Positions 17,310-26,015 are shown, counted from the first letter of the stretch. The stretch: 64,000 nucleotides of DNA from Mesorhizobium sp. M7A.F.Ca.US.008.03.1.1 (GCF_003997495.1 NZ_RZRU01000023.1:1-64000), one strand, 5' to 3'. Numbers and translations: made by a program. The notes: generated by a model not told the origin, from the letters alone.

Positions 17310-17463
17310 CCTCGATAACCGAGAGGGTAGAAAAAAATCTGCTCTCCTACGCGGTCAAAGTCTTGGGAGGATGCGATCTAGGCGCGGTTACTCGCTGCCG
17401 CCGGAAACCGGAAACAGATCGGACGCGTTTAAATTGCAAGGCCTCGTGCCTTGCATTTTTTTT
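17310..17463 (+). ncRNA. Candidate trans-acting small RNA with intrinsic terminator
   Basis: A roughly 150-nt transcript can be drawn in the proS/DUF1467 intergenic region. It has a promoter-like sequence just upstream and a 5' hairpin (CTCG-ATAAC-CGAG, 17311-17323). A central unpaired stretch carries CTCTCCT, followed by a partly complementary GGGAGGA. It ends in a strong intrinsic terminator at 17435-17463. No protein frame fits this layout. From memory, and unverified, rhizobial small-RNA families of the alpha-r type (for example alpha-r45/suhB) occur near proS, which would fit. Family membership cannot be confirmed here. Confidence 0.45.
17435..17463 (+). terminator. Intrinsic terminator
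   Basis: Perfect 8-bp stem TGCAAGGC/GCCTTGCA with a 5-base loop, followed directly by eight T residues on the plus strand. No protein-coding gene is transcribed into it from the left, which argues for a non-coding transcript. Confidence 0.8.
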
Positions 17464-17591
17464 GTGCAATCATCTGCTTAGCGCAACGCGTTGCCAAACC
17501 ACCTTACCTAGCGTCAGCGCTCGTCCGGCCGCAAAACGGCACGGCATTCCTGTCTGGGAACCAAGCTGTTCCGACGGATGAAAACGTCTTG

Positions 17592-17634
17592 CCGGACAAT
17601 CTTCTTGGGCCGGACAATCTTCTTGGGCCGGACC
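17592..17634. repeat. Tandem 18-bp repeat
   Basis: Two perfect copies of the 18-mer CCGGACAATCTTCTTGGG (17592-17609 and 17610-17627), followed by the first bases of a third. The repeat lies immediately downstream of the DUF1467 stop codon, where a terminator for the nuo-side transcription unit would be expected. No function is evident. Confidence 0.75.
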
Positions 17635-17636
17635 GT

Positions 17637-17921
17637 CTATTTGGCTGGGGTTTGGCTGAATTCCGGCACGATGTGCGGGATGTCGTTGAGGCTGTATCCC
17701 AGCCCATGCGTCAGGCCATAGAAAATGCCCATCAGGATCGCGGTGGCGATGGTGGTGCGGATCACGGCGCGCAGCATGTGAGGCCCACGCGGCGCGCTCG
17801 GAACCGTGCCGAGCGTCACGTCACGATCGTCGTCCTGCGTCCTCACGCTGAACGGCAGCACGGCGAACAGCACCACCCACCAGGTCGCGAAAAACAGGGC
17901 GGTGAACGAAACCCAACTCAT
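17637..17921 (-). CDS. DUF1467 family small membrane protein
   Basis: Protein of 94 residues with two predicted membrane helices (about 4-24 and 55-75) separated by a charged loop containing RTQDDDRDVTLGT. The early TWWVVLFAVLPFSVRTQ segment is the hallmark of DUF1467, a family largely confined to alphaproteobacteria. Its function is unknown. It overlaps the mce gene by four bases (ATGA) and so is co-translated with methylmalonyl-CoA epimerase, at the distal end of the nuo-rnj-mce series. Confidence 0.85.
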   Translation of the reverse strand: MSWVSFTALFFATWWVVLFAVLPFSVRTQDDDRDVTLGTVPSAPRGPHMLRAVIRTTIATAILMGIFYGLTHGLGYSLNDIPHIVPEFSQTPAK

Positions 17922-18322
17922 GATTGCTCCAGTTCGATCAGCGTTCCGAAGAAATCCTTCGGATGCAGGAACAGCACCGGCTTGCCGTGCGCGCCGATCT
18001 TCGGATTGCCGTCGCCCAGCACGCGGGCGCCGGCGGCCTTGAGCTGATCGCGCGCGGCCAGGATGTCGTCGACCTCATAGCAAAGGTGATGCATGCCGCC
18101 GGAAGGGTTCTTCTCCAGGAAGGCGGCGATCGGCGACCCCTCGCCCAGAGGCTCCAGAAGTTCGACCTTGGTGTTGCCGACATTGACGAACACCACCGTC
18201 ACCCCATGCTCCGGCAGCGCCTGCGGCGCCGTCACTTCCGCGCCGAGCGTGTTGCGATAGGCAGCAACGGCGGCCGCAAGGTCCGGCACGGCAAGTGCGA
18301 CATGGTTCAGACGTCCGAGCAT
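17918..18322 (-). CDS. mce: Methylmalonyl-CoA epimerase
   Basis: Interconverts (R)- and (S)-methylmalonyl-CoA in propionyl-CoA catabolism. The 134-residue protein has a vicinal-oxygen-chelate (glyoxalase) fold. Metal ligands are expected at the early histidine of RLNHVALAVPDL, at HHLCYEVDD and at the C-terminal glutamate of GTLIELEQ. ATG 18322 is the natural start. The downstream mutase is B12-dependent, which links this gene's pathway to the cob cluster elsewhere in the window. The gap to the RNase J gene holds a palindromic repeat. Confidence 0.92.
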   Translation of the reverse strand: MLGRLNHVALAVPDLAAAVAAYRNTLGAEVTAPQALPEHGVTVVFVNVGNTKVELLEPLGEGSPIAAFLEKNPSGGMHHLCYEVDDILAARDQLKAAGARVLGDGNPKIGAHGKPVLFLHPKDFFGTLIELEQS

Positions 18323-18337
18323 AGAGCGCTCCGCTTT

Positions 18338-18450
18338 AGGGGAGTAAGGGAGTAGGGCAGTATGGGAGTAGGGAAAACAAGACAGAAGAAAAGCAACGGC
18401 TCACTCCCATACGCCCCTACTGCCCTACTGCCCTACTGCCTTACTCCCCT
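18338..18450. repeat. Inverted array of 8-bp tandem repeats
   Basis: The left arm (about 18338-18373) is built from GGGNAGTA-type octamers and the right arm (about 18403-18450) from their complements (ACTGCCCT-type). An A-rich spacer of about 30 bases separates them. The arms can pair over more than 35 bases. The element fills almost the whole gap between mce and rnj. It resembles the repeats flanking the four-helix-bundle gene at 35.3-35.8 kb but carries no gene. Confidence 0.75.
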
Positions 18451-18455
18451 GTTCG

Positions 18456-20126
18456 TCACCTTGTGACGAATACAGTCACCAGCGGCTTCTTGCCCCAAGC
18501 TTCGTTGGCGGCGCCGCGCACGGCGCGCCGCACTGCTTCTTGCACCAGGTCGAGGTCTTTTCGGCGCTGACGGGGGATCGAGTCCACCGCGCCGATTGCC
18601 GCATCGATCATCAGATCTTCCAGCGACTCGCCACGGCCTTCGGCCTCGGCGACGCCGATGGCGACCAGGTCGGGGTCGCCGGCAAGCTCATATTTGTCGT
18701 CCAACACGACATTGACCGCGACATGGCCGGCAAAGGACAGCTTGCGCCGGTCGCGGATGCCCATCGCCTGATCGGTGCCGATCAGTCTGCCGTCCTTGTA
18801 GATACGGCCGAACGGCACCTGATCCATGATGGTGGCTGGGCCGGGAGCAAGCCTGAGCATGTCGCCGTCGCGCACCTGCGCTACCTGGCCGATGCCCGAT
18901 GTCGACATCAGCGAGCCCTGCGCCACCAGATGTGCCGCCTCGCCATGCACGGGAACGCCGATCTGCGGGCGCACCCATTCATACATCTTGCGCAATTCGC
19001 TGCGCCGCGGATGGCCGGAGACATGCACCAGTGCATCGCCGTCCTCGATGATCTTGACGCCGAGGTCGATGAGACGGTTCTTGATCTCGAGGATCGCCTT
19101 CTCGTTGCCGGGAATGGTACGCGAGGAAAACACCACCGTGTCGCCTGCCGTCAGTGACACCGACTTCATCTCTTCGCGCGACAGCTTGGCCAGTGCGGCT
19201 AGCGGCTCGCCCTGGCTGCCGGTGCAGATGATCACCAGGTTTTCGCGCGGGATGAAACCAAAATCCTCCTCGGCGATGAACTCCGGCAGACCGTCCATGT
19301 AGCCGAGTTCGCCGGCCACATCGATGACCCGCTTCAGCGAACGGCCGAGCACCAGGCACTGGCGTCCGGCATCGCGCGCCGCTTTGGCAATCGAGACGAT
19401 GCGTCCGACATTGGAGGAGAATGTGGTGACGGCGACACGGCCCTTGGCAGCCTGGATGACGCCCTTGAGGCCCTCGCCCACAGCCACTTCCGAAGGCGAC
19501 TCGCCTTCGCGCAGCGCATTGGTCGAATCGCAGATCAGTGCCAGAACGCCCTTGTCGCCATAGGCACGGAAACGCGCCTCGTCGGTCTTCGGCCCGATCG
19601 TCGGCTCCGGATCGATCTTCCAGTCACCGGTATGGATGACGGTGCCTGCCGGCGAGGTGATCGCCAGCGACATCGGCTCGGGAATCGAGTGCGCGACCGG
19701 AATGGCTTCGATCTCGAAGGGGCCGACGGTGAATTTTTCGCCCGCCCGGTAGATCGTGACTGGTATTCTCGGCGCGCCCTGCTCGCCTTGCCGCTTGGCT
19801 TCCAGCAGGCCGGCGCTGAACGGCGTCATCCAGACCGGCGCCTTCAGCTTCGGCCATGTGTCGAGCAGCGCGCCATAGTGGTCTTCATGCGCATGCGTGA
19901 TGATGATGCCGCGCAGATTGGCGAGGTTCTCCTCGATGAAGCGCGTGTCGGGCAGCACCAGGTCGACGCCCGGCAGGCTGGCATCGGGAAAGGTCACCCC
20001 GACATCGATGACGATCCATTCGCGCGCATTGGGCGGCCCGTAGCCGTAAAGAGCGAAGTTCATGCCGATCTCGCCGACGCCGCCGAGCGGCACGAAGACG
20101 AGTTCGGCGGTTTCCGCTTTCGCCAT
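18456..20126 (-). CDS. rnj: Ribonuclease J
   Basis: Metallo-beta-lactamase/beta-CASP ribonuclease with 5'-3' exo- and endonuclease activity in rRNA maturation and mRNA decay. The 556-residue protein shows the zinc motif H78-A-H80-E-D82-H83, HTGDWKIDPEP and the beta-CASP motifs FSSNVGRI and GHPRRSELRKM. The C-terminal dimer domain follows. ATG 20126 is preceded by GGAAGGGA. Alphaproteobacteria use RNase J alongside RNase E. Position downstream of birA and the nuo genes is typical of Rhizobiales. Confidence 0.95.
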   Translation of the reverse strand: MAKAETAELVFVPLGGVGEIGMNFALYGYGPPNAREWIVIDVGVTFPDASLPGVDLVLPDTRFIEENLANLRGIIITHAHEDHYGALLDTWPKLKAPVWMTPFSAGLLEAKRQGEQGAPRIPVTIYRAGEKFTVGPFEIEAIPVAHSIPEPMSLAITSPAGTVIHTGDWKIDPEPTIGPKTDEARFRAYGDKGVLALICDSTNALREGESPSEVAVGEGLKGVIQAAKGRVAVTTFSSNVGRIVSIAKAARDAGRQCLVLGRSLKRVIDVAGELGYMDGLPEFIAEEDFGFIPRENLVIICTGSQGEPLAALAKLSREEMKSVSLTAGDTVVFSSRTIPGNEKAILEIKNRLIDLGVKIIEDGDALVHVSGHPRRSELRKMYEWVRPQIGVPVHGEAAHLVAQGSLMSTSGIGQVAQVRDGDMLRLAPGPATIMDQVPFGRIYKDGRLIGTDQAMGIRDRRKLSFAGHVAVNVVLDDKYELAGDPDLVAIGVAEAEGRGESLEDLMIDAAIGAVDSIPRQRRKDLDLVQEAVRRAVRGAANEAWGKKPLVTVFVTR

Positions 20127-20164
20127 GATTTTTCCCTTCCTGGCCCTCAGGCCAAGCCTAAAAA

Positions 20165-20208
20165 GCAATTCCGGGAAAAGTGTGTAACGGTTTTCCCACC
20201 GGAATTGC
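20165..20208. repeat. Rhizobial-type dispersed palindrome
   Basis: Perfect 10-bp arms GCAATTCCGG (20165-20174) and CCGGAATTGC (20199-20208) enclose further pairing between GGGAAAA and TTTTCCC, and an A-rich tail follows. From general knowledge of rhizobial genomes this matches an abundant intergenic palindrome. It sits in the leader of the RNase J gene, between birA and rnj, so its hairpin would be transcribed. Confidence 0.6.
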
Positions 20209-20228
20209 GCAAAAACATACAGTTAGAA

Positions 20229-20242
20229 CCGTTCATGAACGG
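20229..20242. promoter_or_regulatory. 14-bp perfect palindrome at the birA 3' end
   Basis: CCGTTCATGAACGG is perfectly symmetric. It lies two bases beyond the birA stop and about 100 bases upstream of rnj. It could be an operator for rnj or part of the neighbouring repeat. No regulator can be assigned. Confidence 0.25.
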
Positions 20243-20244
20243 CC

Positions 20245-21066
20245 CTATGCCCTGGCCGAAGCGACCGCGCCGAAATGCACATCCCCGGCGGCGATCGTCC
20301 GAACCGAACCTTCATCGTCGCGGATCACGAAACGGCAGTCCTCGTCAATGGTCTCAAACACCCCACGCACCACATTACCGTCAATTCTGACAGCAACCTC
20401 GCCGCCGAGCCCCGCGGCACGATCAAGCCACCGTCGTCTGACGGCGGCAAGTCCGCGCCCCTCATCCCACAATCGGGCATTCCCGCTCCAGGCATCCGAC
20501 AGCGCCAGGAACAGTGTTTCCGCATCGCATGCCGCGCCCAGCGCGCTGAGTGATGTTGCGGGATAGGGCAAATCCTCGGGGTACGCCACCACATTGACGC
20601 CGATACCGACCGCCACCGCGAAACGACCCCCCTCCAGGATTGCCGATTCCAGCAGGATGCCGGCCAGCTTGGCGCCGGAGGCAAGCACGTCATTTGGCCA
20701 TTTCAGCTCGAAACGGTTTTTTCCTTCGCTGCCACCGTCGAGGCCGATGGCGATCCGGCCCTTCGGCACCACGGCATCGAGTGCATCGGCCAGCGCCAGC
20801 CCGGCGACGAAGCCCAGCGTCGCGGCAAGGCGAAGCTCTGCCTTGGTGATGACCAGCAGCGTCGCCGCGAGGTTGCCTTCGGGGGTTGCCCAGACGCGGC
20901 CGCGCCGGCCACGTCCACTTTCCTGCTTCTTGGAAACGACCCACAATTTGCCGGGGTCGCCTGCCCTTGCGTGGTCCAGCGCCAGCGCATTGGTGGAGCC
21001 GACGCTCTCATGCGCCTCGAGCCGGAACCCATCCGACGCCGAGGTTGGAGCCAGCCGAAATGCCAT
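20245..21066 (-). CDS. birA: Biotin--[acetyl-CoA-carboxylase] ligase
   Basis: Attaches biotin to the carboxyl-carrier subunits of biotin-dependent carboxylases. The 273-residue protein lacks the N-terminal DNA-binding domain of the E. coli enzyme, so it is a ligase only, as in most alphaproteobacteria. Motifs seen are ESVGSTNALAL, QESGRGRRGRVW (biotinyl-AMP site), KWPNDVL and GIGVNVV. ATG 21066 lies five bases after the nuoN stop, so it is co-transcribed with the complex I operon, a common arrangement in Rhizobiales. Confidence 0.93.
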   Translation of the reverse strand: MAFRLAPTSASDGFRLEAHESVGSTNALALDHARAGDPGKLWVVSKKQESGRGRRGRVWATPEGNLAATLLVITKAELRLAATLGFVAGLALADALDAVVPKGRIAIGLDGGSEGKNRFELKWPNDVLASGAKLAGILLESAILEGGRFAVAVGIGVNVVAYPEDLPYPATSLSALGAACDAETLFLALSDAWSGNARLWDEGRGLAAVRRRWLDRAAGLGGEVAVRIDGNVVRGVFETIDEDCRFVIRDDEGSVRTIAAGDVHFGAVASARA

Positions 21067-21071
21067 GCCGT

Positions 21072-22508
21072 CTAGAAAAACGTCTTGGCGGCGGCTTCGG
21101 CATAGGTGCCGATCGGCCCGCCGATCAGCACATAGAACAGCACGAAGGCGCCGGAGACGCCGAGCACGACACGCAATTCCGTCGCCATCGGCACGAAGCC
21201 GCCGACCGGTTCGTCGAACCACATGATCTTGATGATGCGCAGGTAGTAATAGGCGCCCACCACCGAGGCCAGCACGCCGATGATCGCCAGAGCGTAGAGG
21301 TTGGCGTTGATGGCGGCGAGGAAGACGTACCATTTCCCCCAGAAGCCGGCGAGCGGCGGAATGCCGGCCAGGGAGAACATAAGGATCGTCAGGATCGTCG
21401 CCATGATCGGATTGGTCGACGACAGGCCGGCCAGGTCGCTGATCTGCTCGACATTGCCTTCCTTGCGCCGCATGGCGAGGATGAAGGCGAAAGTGCCGAG
21501 CGTCATCACCAGATAGATCAGCATGTAGATGGCAACGCCGCGCACGCCGGCCTGGCTGTTGGCGGCAAGGCCGACCAGCGCGTAGCCCATATGGCCGATC
21601 GAGGAATAGGCCATCAGCCGCTTGATGTTGGTCTGGCCGATGGCGGCGAAAGCACCAAGGGCCATCGAGGCGATCGAGATGAAGACGATGATCTGCTGCC
21701 AGTCGGAGGCGATCGGCTTGAACGCGCCCATGGTGACGCGCACCATCAGCGCCATCGCCGCCATCTTCGGGGCCGCCGCGAGAAACGCCGTCACCGGCGT
21801 CGGCGCGCCCTCATAGACGTCAGGCGTCCACATGTGGAACGGCACCGCCGAAATCTTGAAGGCAAGGCCGGCCAGCACGAAGACGAGGCCGAAGACGAGA
21901 CCGAGCTGGCGCTCGCCGCTGCCGAGCGCTGACGCGATCTCCTGGAAACCGGTGTTCCCGGTGTAGCCGTAGACCAGGCTGATGCCGTAGAGCAGCATGC
22001 CCGACGACAGCGCGCCGAGGACGAAATATTTGAGGCCTGCTTCGGTCGACCGCAGATTGTCGCGATTGATCGCGCACAGCACATAGATCGCCAGCGATTG
22101 CAGCTCGAGGCCGAGATAGAGGCCGATCATGCTGTTGGCCGAGATCATCAGCATCATGCCGAGCGTGCAGAGCAGGATCAGCACGGGATATTCGAACTTG
22201 TCGAAACGCTCCGCCTTGGCGAAGCGCATCGACATCACCAGCGTCACCGCCGAGCCGATCAGCGCCAGCACCTTCATGAAGCGGCCGAAGGAATCCTGGA
22301 TGAAGGCATTGCCGTAAGCGCTGCCCTGCCCGGTCCGGAAGATCAGCCAGGCGCCTGCGACCGCCAGCACGGCAACCGCAAGGCCGGTTACGGTGTTGGC
22401 CGTGTTGGCGCGCGAATAGGCGCCGACCATCAGCAGCGCGAGCGCGCCGACGGCAAGGATCAGCTCTGGCGTCGAGAGCGACAGGCTGGAGAGAAGGTCC
22501 GGCGTCAT
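21072..22508 (-). CDS. nuoN: NADH-quinone oxidoreductase subunit N
   Basis: Antiporter-like membrane subunit of respiratory complex I, contributing one proton-translocation channel in the inner membrane. The 478-residue protein has about 14 hydrophobic helices. FKISAVPFHMWTPDVYEGAPTPV is the family's signature half-channel region around the conserved lysine and proline. ATG 22508 gives MTPDLLSS, and a TTG nine bases further upstream is in frame but less likely. It is the last nuo gene. Confidence 0.95.
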   Translation of the reverse strand: MTPDLLSSLSLSTPELILAVGALALLMVGAYSRANTANTVTGLAVAVLAVAGAWLIFRTGQGSAYGNAFIQDSFGRFMKVLALIGSAVTLVMSMRFAKAERFDKFEYPVLILLCTLGMMLMISANSMIGLYLGLELQSLAIYVLCAINRDNLRSTEAGLKYFVLGALSSGMLLYGISLVYGYTGNTGFQEIASALGSGERQLGLVFGLVFVLAGLAFKISAVPFHMWTPDVYEGAPTPVTAFLAAAPKMAAMALMVRVTMGAFKPIASDWQQIIVFISIASMALGAFAAIGQTNIKRLMAYSSIGHMGYALVGLAANSQAGVRGVAIYMLIYLVMTLGTFAFILAMRRKEGNVEQISDLAGLSSTNPIMATILTILMFSLAGIPPLAGFWGKWYVFLAAINANLYALAIIGVLASVVGAYYYLRIIKIMWFDEPVGGFVPMATELRVVLGVSGAFVLFYVLIGGPIGTYAEAAAKTFF

Positions 22509-22526
22509 GGTTCGCAAAACCTCTGG

Positions 22527-24032
22527 TCAGTTCGCCGCCGCGGTCTGCGCGGCGCCGATGGATGCAGTGACATTGGTGACGAGCGACTTGACCGATTCGG
22601 CCGTCGCGTCGAAGACCGGGGCGGGATAGACGCCGAAGAAGATGACCAGCACGACCAGCGGGTAGATGATCACCTTCTCGCGCGGCGACAGGTCGAGCAG
22701 GCCCTTCAGGCTGTCCTTGGTCAGTGCCCCGAAGATCACCCGGCGATAGAGCCAGAGCGCGTAGGCGGCCGACAGGATGACGCCGGTGGCGGCGAAGAAC
22801 GCCACCCAGGTGTTGACCCGGAACACGCCCAGCATGGTCAGGAACTCGCCGACGAAGCCGCTGGTACCGGGCAGGCCGACATTGGCCATGGTGAAGATCA
22901 GGAACACCGTGGCGTATTTCGGCATGTTGTTGACCAGGCCGCCATAGGCCGCGATCTCACGTGTGTGCATGCGGTCGTAGATGACACCGACGCACAGGAA
23001 CAGCGCGCCGGAGACGAGGCCGTGGCTGAGCATCTGGAAGATCGCGCCCTGCACCCCTTCCTGGTTCATGGCGAAGATGCCCATGGTGACGAAGCCCATA
23101 TGGGCGACCGACGAATAGGCGATCAGCTTCTTCATGTCCTCCTGCATCAGGGCCACCAGCGAGGTGTAGATGATGGCGACGACGGACAGCGCGAAGACCA
23201 GCGGCGCGAACATTTCCGACGCCAGCGGGAACATCGGCAAGGAGAAGCGCAGGAAGCCGTACCCGCCCATCTTCAACAGGATGCCGGCCAGGATGACTGA
23301 GCCTGCCGTCGGCGCTTCGACGTGCGCGTCGGGCAGCCATGTGTGCACCGGCCACATCGGCATCTTCACCGCGAAGGAGGCGAAGAAGGCAAGCCATAGC
23401 CAGGTCTGCATGTTGGCCGGGAAGTTGTGGGTCAGCAGCGTCGGGATGTCGGTTGTGCCGGACTGGAAGAACATCGCCATGATGGCGAGCAGCATCAGCA
23501 CCGAGCCGGCGAGCGTGTAGAGGAAGAACTTGAACGAGGCGTAGACGCGCCGCTTGCCGCCCCAGACGCCGATGATGATGAACATCGGGATCAGCCCGGC
23601 TTCGAAGAAGACGTAGAACAGCACGATGTCCAGCGCGCAGAACACGCCGATCATCAGCGTCTCGAGCAGCAGGAAGGCGATCATGTAGGCCTTGACCCTC
23701 TTCTCGATCGATTCCCACGACGCCAGGATGCAGAGCGGCATCAGGAAGGTCGTCAGGATGACGAACAGCATCGAGATGCCGTCGACGCCCATATGGTAGG
23801 AAATGCCGGAGTCGAGCCAGGCGACCTTCTCGACGAACTGGAAGCCGGACTGCGAATTGTCGAATCCCGTCCAGATGAACAGCGAGATGATGAACGTGAA
23901 CGTCGTCGTCAACAGCGCGATGGCGCGGATGTTGCGGCGTGCATTTTCGCTGTCGTCATTGATGAACAGGATAAGCAGCACACCAACCAGCGGCAGGAAG
24001 GTGACCAGCGAGAGGATTGGCCAAGCGGTCAT
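22527..24032 (-). CDS. nuoM: NADH-quinone oxidoreductase subunit M
   Basis: Antiporter-like proton-pumping subunit of complex I, 501 residues and strongly hydrophobic throughout. Family motifs include the glutamate-bearing FYVFFEAGLIPMFIIIGVWGG helix and the PMWPVHTWLPDAHVEAPTAG region. ATG 24032 shares one base with the nuoL stop (TGATG), a tight coupling. Length and order L-M-N match complex I of alphaproteobacteria and mitochondria (ND4). Confidence 0.96.
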   Translation of the reverse strand: MTAWPILSLVTFLPLVGVLLILFINDDSENARRNIRAIALLTTTFTFIISLFIWTGFDNSQSGFQFVEKVAWLDSGISYHMGVDGISMLFVILTTFLMPLCILASWESIEKRVKAYMIAFLLLETLMIGVFCALDIVLFYVFFEAGLIPMFIIIGVWGGKRRVYASFKFFLYTLAGSVLMLLAIMAMFFQSGTTDIPTLLTHNFPANMQTWLWLAFFASFAVKMPMWPVHTWLPDAHVEAPTAGSVILAGILLKMGGYGFLRFSLPMFPLASEMFAPLVFALSVVAIIYTSLVALMQEDMKKLIAYSSVAHMGFVTMGIFAMNQEGVQGAIFQMLSHGLVSGALFLCVGVIYDRMHTREIAAYGGLVNNMPKYATVFLIFTMANVGLPGTSGFVGEFLTMLGVFRVNTWVAFFAATGVILSAAYALWLYRRVIFGALTKDSLKGLLDLSPREKVIIYPLVVLVIFFGVYPAPVFDATAESVKSLVTNVTASIGAAQTAAAN

Positions 24033-26005
24033 CAGAGCATCATCCAGGTGACGAGTGCGGCAACGCCGATCAGCATGGCGAAGGCGTAGTGGTAGAGATA
24101 GCCGGTCTGCAGCTTGACGACGCGGTTGGTGACATCGACGACGCGCGCCGAAATACCATCCGGGCCGAGGCCGTCGATGACGGTGCCGTCGCCGGACTTC
24201 CACAGGAAATGGCCGAGGCGCTTGGCGGGCCGCACGAACAGGAAGTCGTAGAGCTCGTCGAAATACCACTTGTTGAGCAGGAAGGCATACAGCCCGCGAT
24301 GCTGCGCGGCCAGGTTGACCGGCATTTCCGGCGAGCGGATGTAGAATTTCCAGGCCAGCGCGAAGCCGATCAGCATGGCGATGAAGGGCGACAGCTCGAC
24401 CCACAGCGGCAATTCGTGGATCTCGTGCAGGATGTGATTGCCGGGCAGCGTGAACAGCGATGCCTTCCAGAACTCGGTATAGCCCTCACCGATGAACGCG
24501 TTGTGGAAGATGACGCCGGCAAACAGCGCACCCGCGGCCAGGATGAACAGCGGCACCAGCATCACAGGCGGCGATTCATGGACGTGATGCATGACCTCAT
24601 GGCTCGCCCGCGGCTTGCCGTGGAAGGTCATGAAGATCAGCCGCCAGGAGTAGAAGGAGGTGAAGCAGGCGGCGATGACCAAAAGCACGAAGGCCATGCC
24701 GGCGACCGAATTGTGGCCGGCAAAGGCGCTCTCGATGATGGCGTCCTTGGAGAAGAAGCCGGCGGTGCCGATGACCGTCACCGGAATACCGACGCCGGTC
24801 AGCGCCAGCGTGCCGATCACCATCATCCAGTAGGTGGTCGGAATCAGTTTCCTGAGGCCGCCCATCCTGCGCATGTCCTGCTCGTCCGAGACGGCATGGA
24901 TGACCGAGCCCGAACCGAGGAACAGCAGCGCCTTGAAGAAGGCATGCGTGAACAGGTGGAAGATCGCCGCGCCATAGGCGCCGACGCCGAGTGCCACGAA
25001 CATGTAGCCGAGCTGCGAGCAGGTCGAATAGGCGATGACGCGCTTGATGTCGTTCTGGACGAGACCGACAGTTGCCGCGAAAAAGGCGGTGAAGGCACCG
25101 ATGAAGGTCACCACGGTCAGCGCCGAATGCGACAGTTCGAACAGCGGCGACAACCGGGCCAGCATGAACACGCCGGCCGTCACCATGGTGGCGGCATGGA
25201 TCAGGGCCGAAACCGGCGTCGGACCTTCCATGGCATCCGGCAGCCAGGTGTGCAGCGGCACCTGCGCCGACTTGCCCATGGCGCCCATGAACAGGAGCAG
25301 GCAGACGATCGTCATGGCCGCCTGCTTGTCCAGCGCATGGCCAAGGAAGGTCAGCACGGCGGCACCGTGCGGTGCGCCTTCAGCGGGGATGAACGTCGCC
25401 GCATTGGCGAAGATGGTGCCCAGATTGACCGAGCCGAACAGCACGAACACGCCGAAGATGCCGAGCGCGAAGCCGAAGTCACCGACGCGGTTGACGACAA
25501 AGGCCTTGATTGCCGCGGCATTGGCCGACGGCTTCTTGTACCAGAAGCCGATCAAGAGGTAGGAGGCGAGGCCCACCCCTTCCCAGCCGAAGAACATCTG
25601 CACGAGGTTGTCCGCCGTCACCAGCATCAGCATGGCGAAGGTGAACAGCGACAGATAGGCGAAGAAGCGCGGCCGGTTCGGATCGTGGTGCATGTAGCCG
25701 ATCGAATAGATGTGGACCAGCGCCGACACGGTGTTGACCACCACCAGCATGACCACCGTCAGCGTGTCGATCCGCAGCGCCCAGGACGCTTCCAGTCCGC
25801 CCGACTGGATCCAGCGCAGCACCGGCACGGTGAACACCTCGCCATGGCCGAAACCGACGGTGAAGAAAGCGACCCACGACAGCACAGCCGCGATCACCAG
25901 GAAACCCGAGGTGATGTATTCGGATGCCTTGGCGCCGAGCGACGTGCCGAACAGGCCGACGATCAGGAAGCCGAGCAGGGGAAGGAAGACGATGGCCTGA
26001 TACAT
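24032..26005 (-). CDS. nuoL: NADH-quinone oxidoreductase subunit L
   Basis: Distal proton-pumping subunit of complex I (ND5 homologue), 657 residues. It carries about 16 helices including the long C-terminal lateral helix. The signature AQVPLHTWLPDAMEGPTPVSALIHAATMV-type segment is present (AQVPLHTWLPDAMEGPTPVS). ATG 26005 begins MYQAIVFLPLLGF. Placed between nuoK (10 bases upstream) and nuoM (1-base overlap). Confidence 0.96.
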   Translation of the reverse strand: MYQAIVFLPLLGFLIVGLFGTSLGAKASEYITSGFLVIAAVLSWVAFFTVGFGHGEVFTVPVLRWIQSGGLEASWALRIDTLTVVMLVVVNTVSALVHIYSIGYMHHDPNRPRFFAYLSLFTFAMLMLVTADNLVQMFFGWEGVGLASYLLIGFWYKKPSANAAAIKAFVVNRVGDFGFALGIFGVFVLFGSVNLGTIFANAATFIPAEGAPHGAAVLTFLGHALDKQAAMTIVCLLLFMGAMGKSAQVPLHTWLPDAMEGPTPVSALIHAATMVTAGVFMLARLSPLFELSHSALTVVTFIGAFTAFFAATVGLVQNDIKRVIAYSTCSQLGYMFVALGVGAYGAAIFHLFTHAFFKALLFLGSGSVIHAVSDEQDMRRMGGLRKLIPTTYWMMVIGTLALTGVGIPVTVIGTAGFFSKDAIIESAFAGHNSVAGMAFVLLVIAACFTSFYSWRLIFMTFHGKPRASHEVMHHVHESPPVMLVPLFILAAGALFAGVIFHNAFIGEGYTEFWKASLFTLPGNHILHEIHELPLWVELSPFIAMLIGFALAWKFYIRSPEMPVNLAAQHRGLYAFLLNKWYFDELYDFLFVRPAKRLGHFLWKSGDGTVIDGLGPDGISARVVDVTNRVVKLQTGYLYHYAFAMLIGVAALVTWMML

Positions 26006-26015
26006 GGTGGTTCCG

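Noticed and set aside
17194..17481. A 95-codon plus-strand frame in the proS/DUF1467 gap
   Set aside because: Its sequence has no similarity to known proteins, no ribosome site, and it runs across the intrinsic terminator.
18338..18450. Possible miniature CRISPR array
   Set aside because: Units are 8 bases long without spacers, arranged as an inverted pair, and no cas genes are present.
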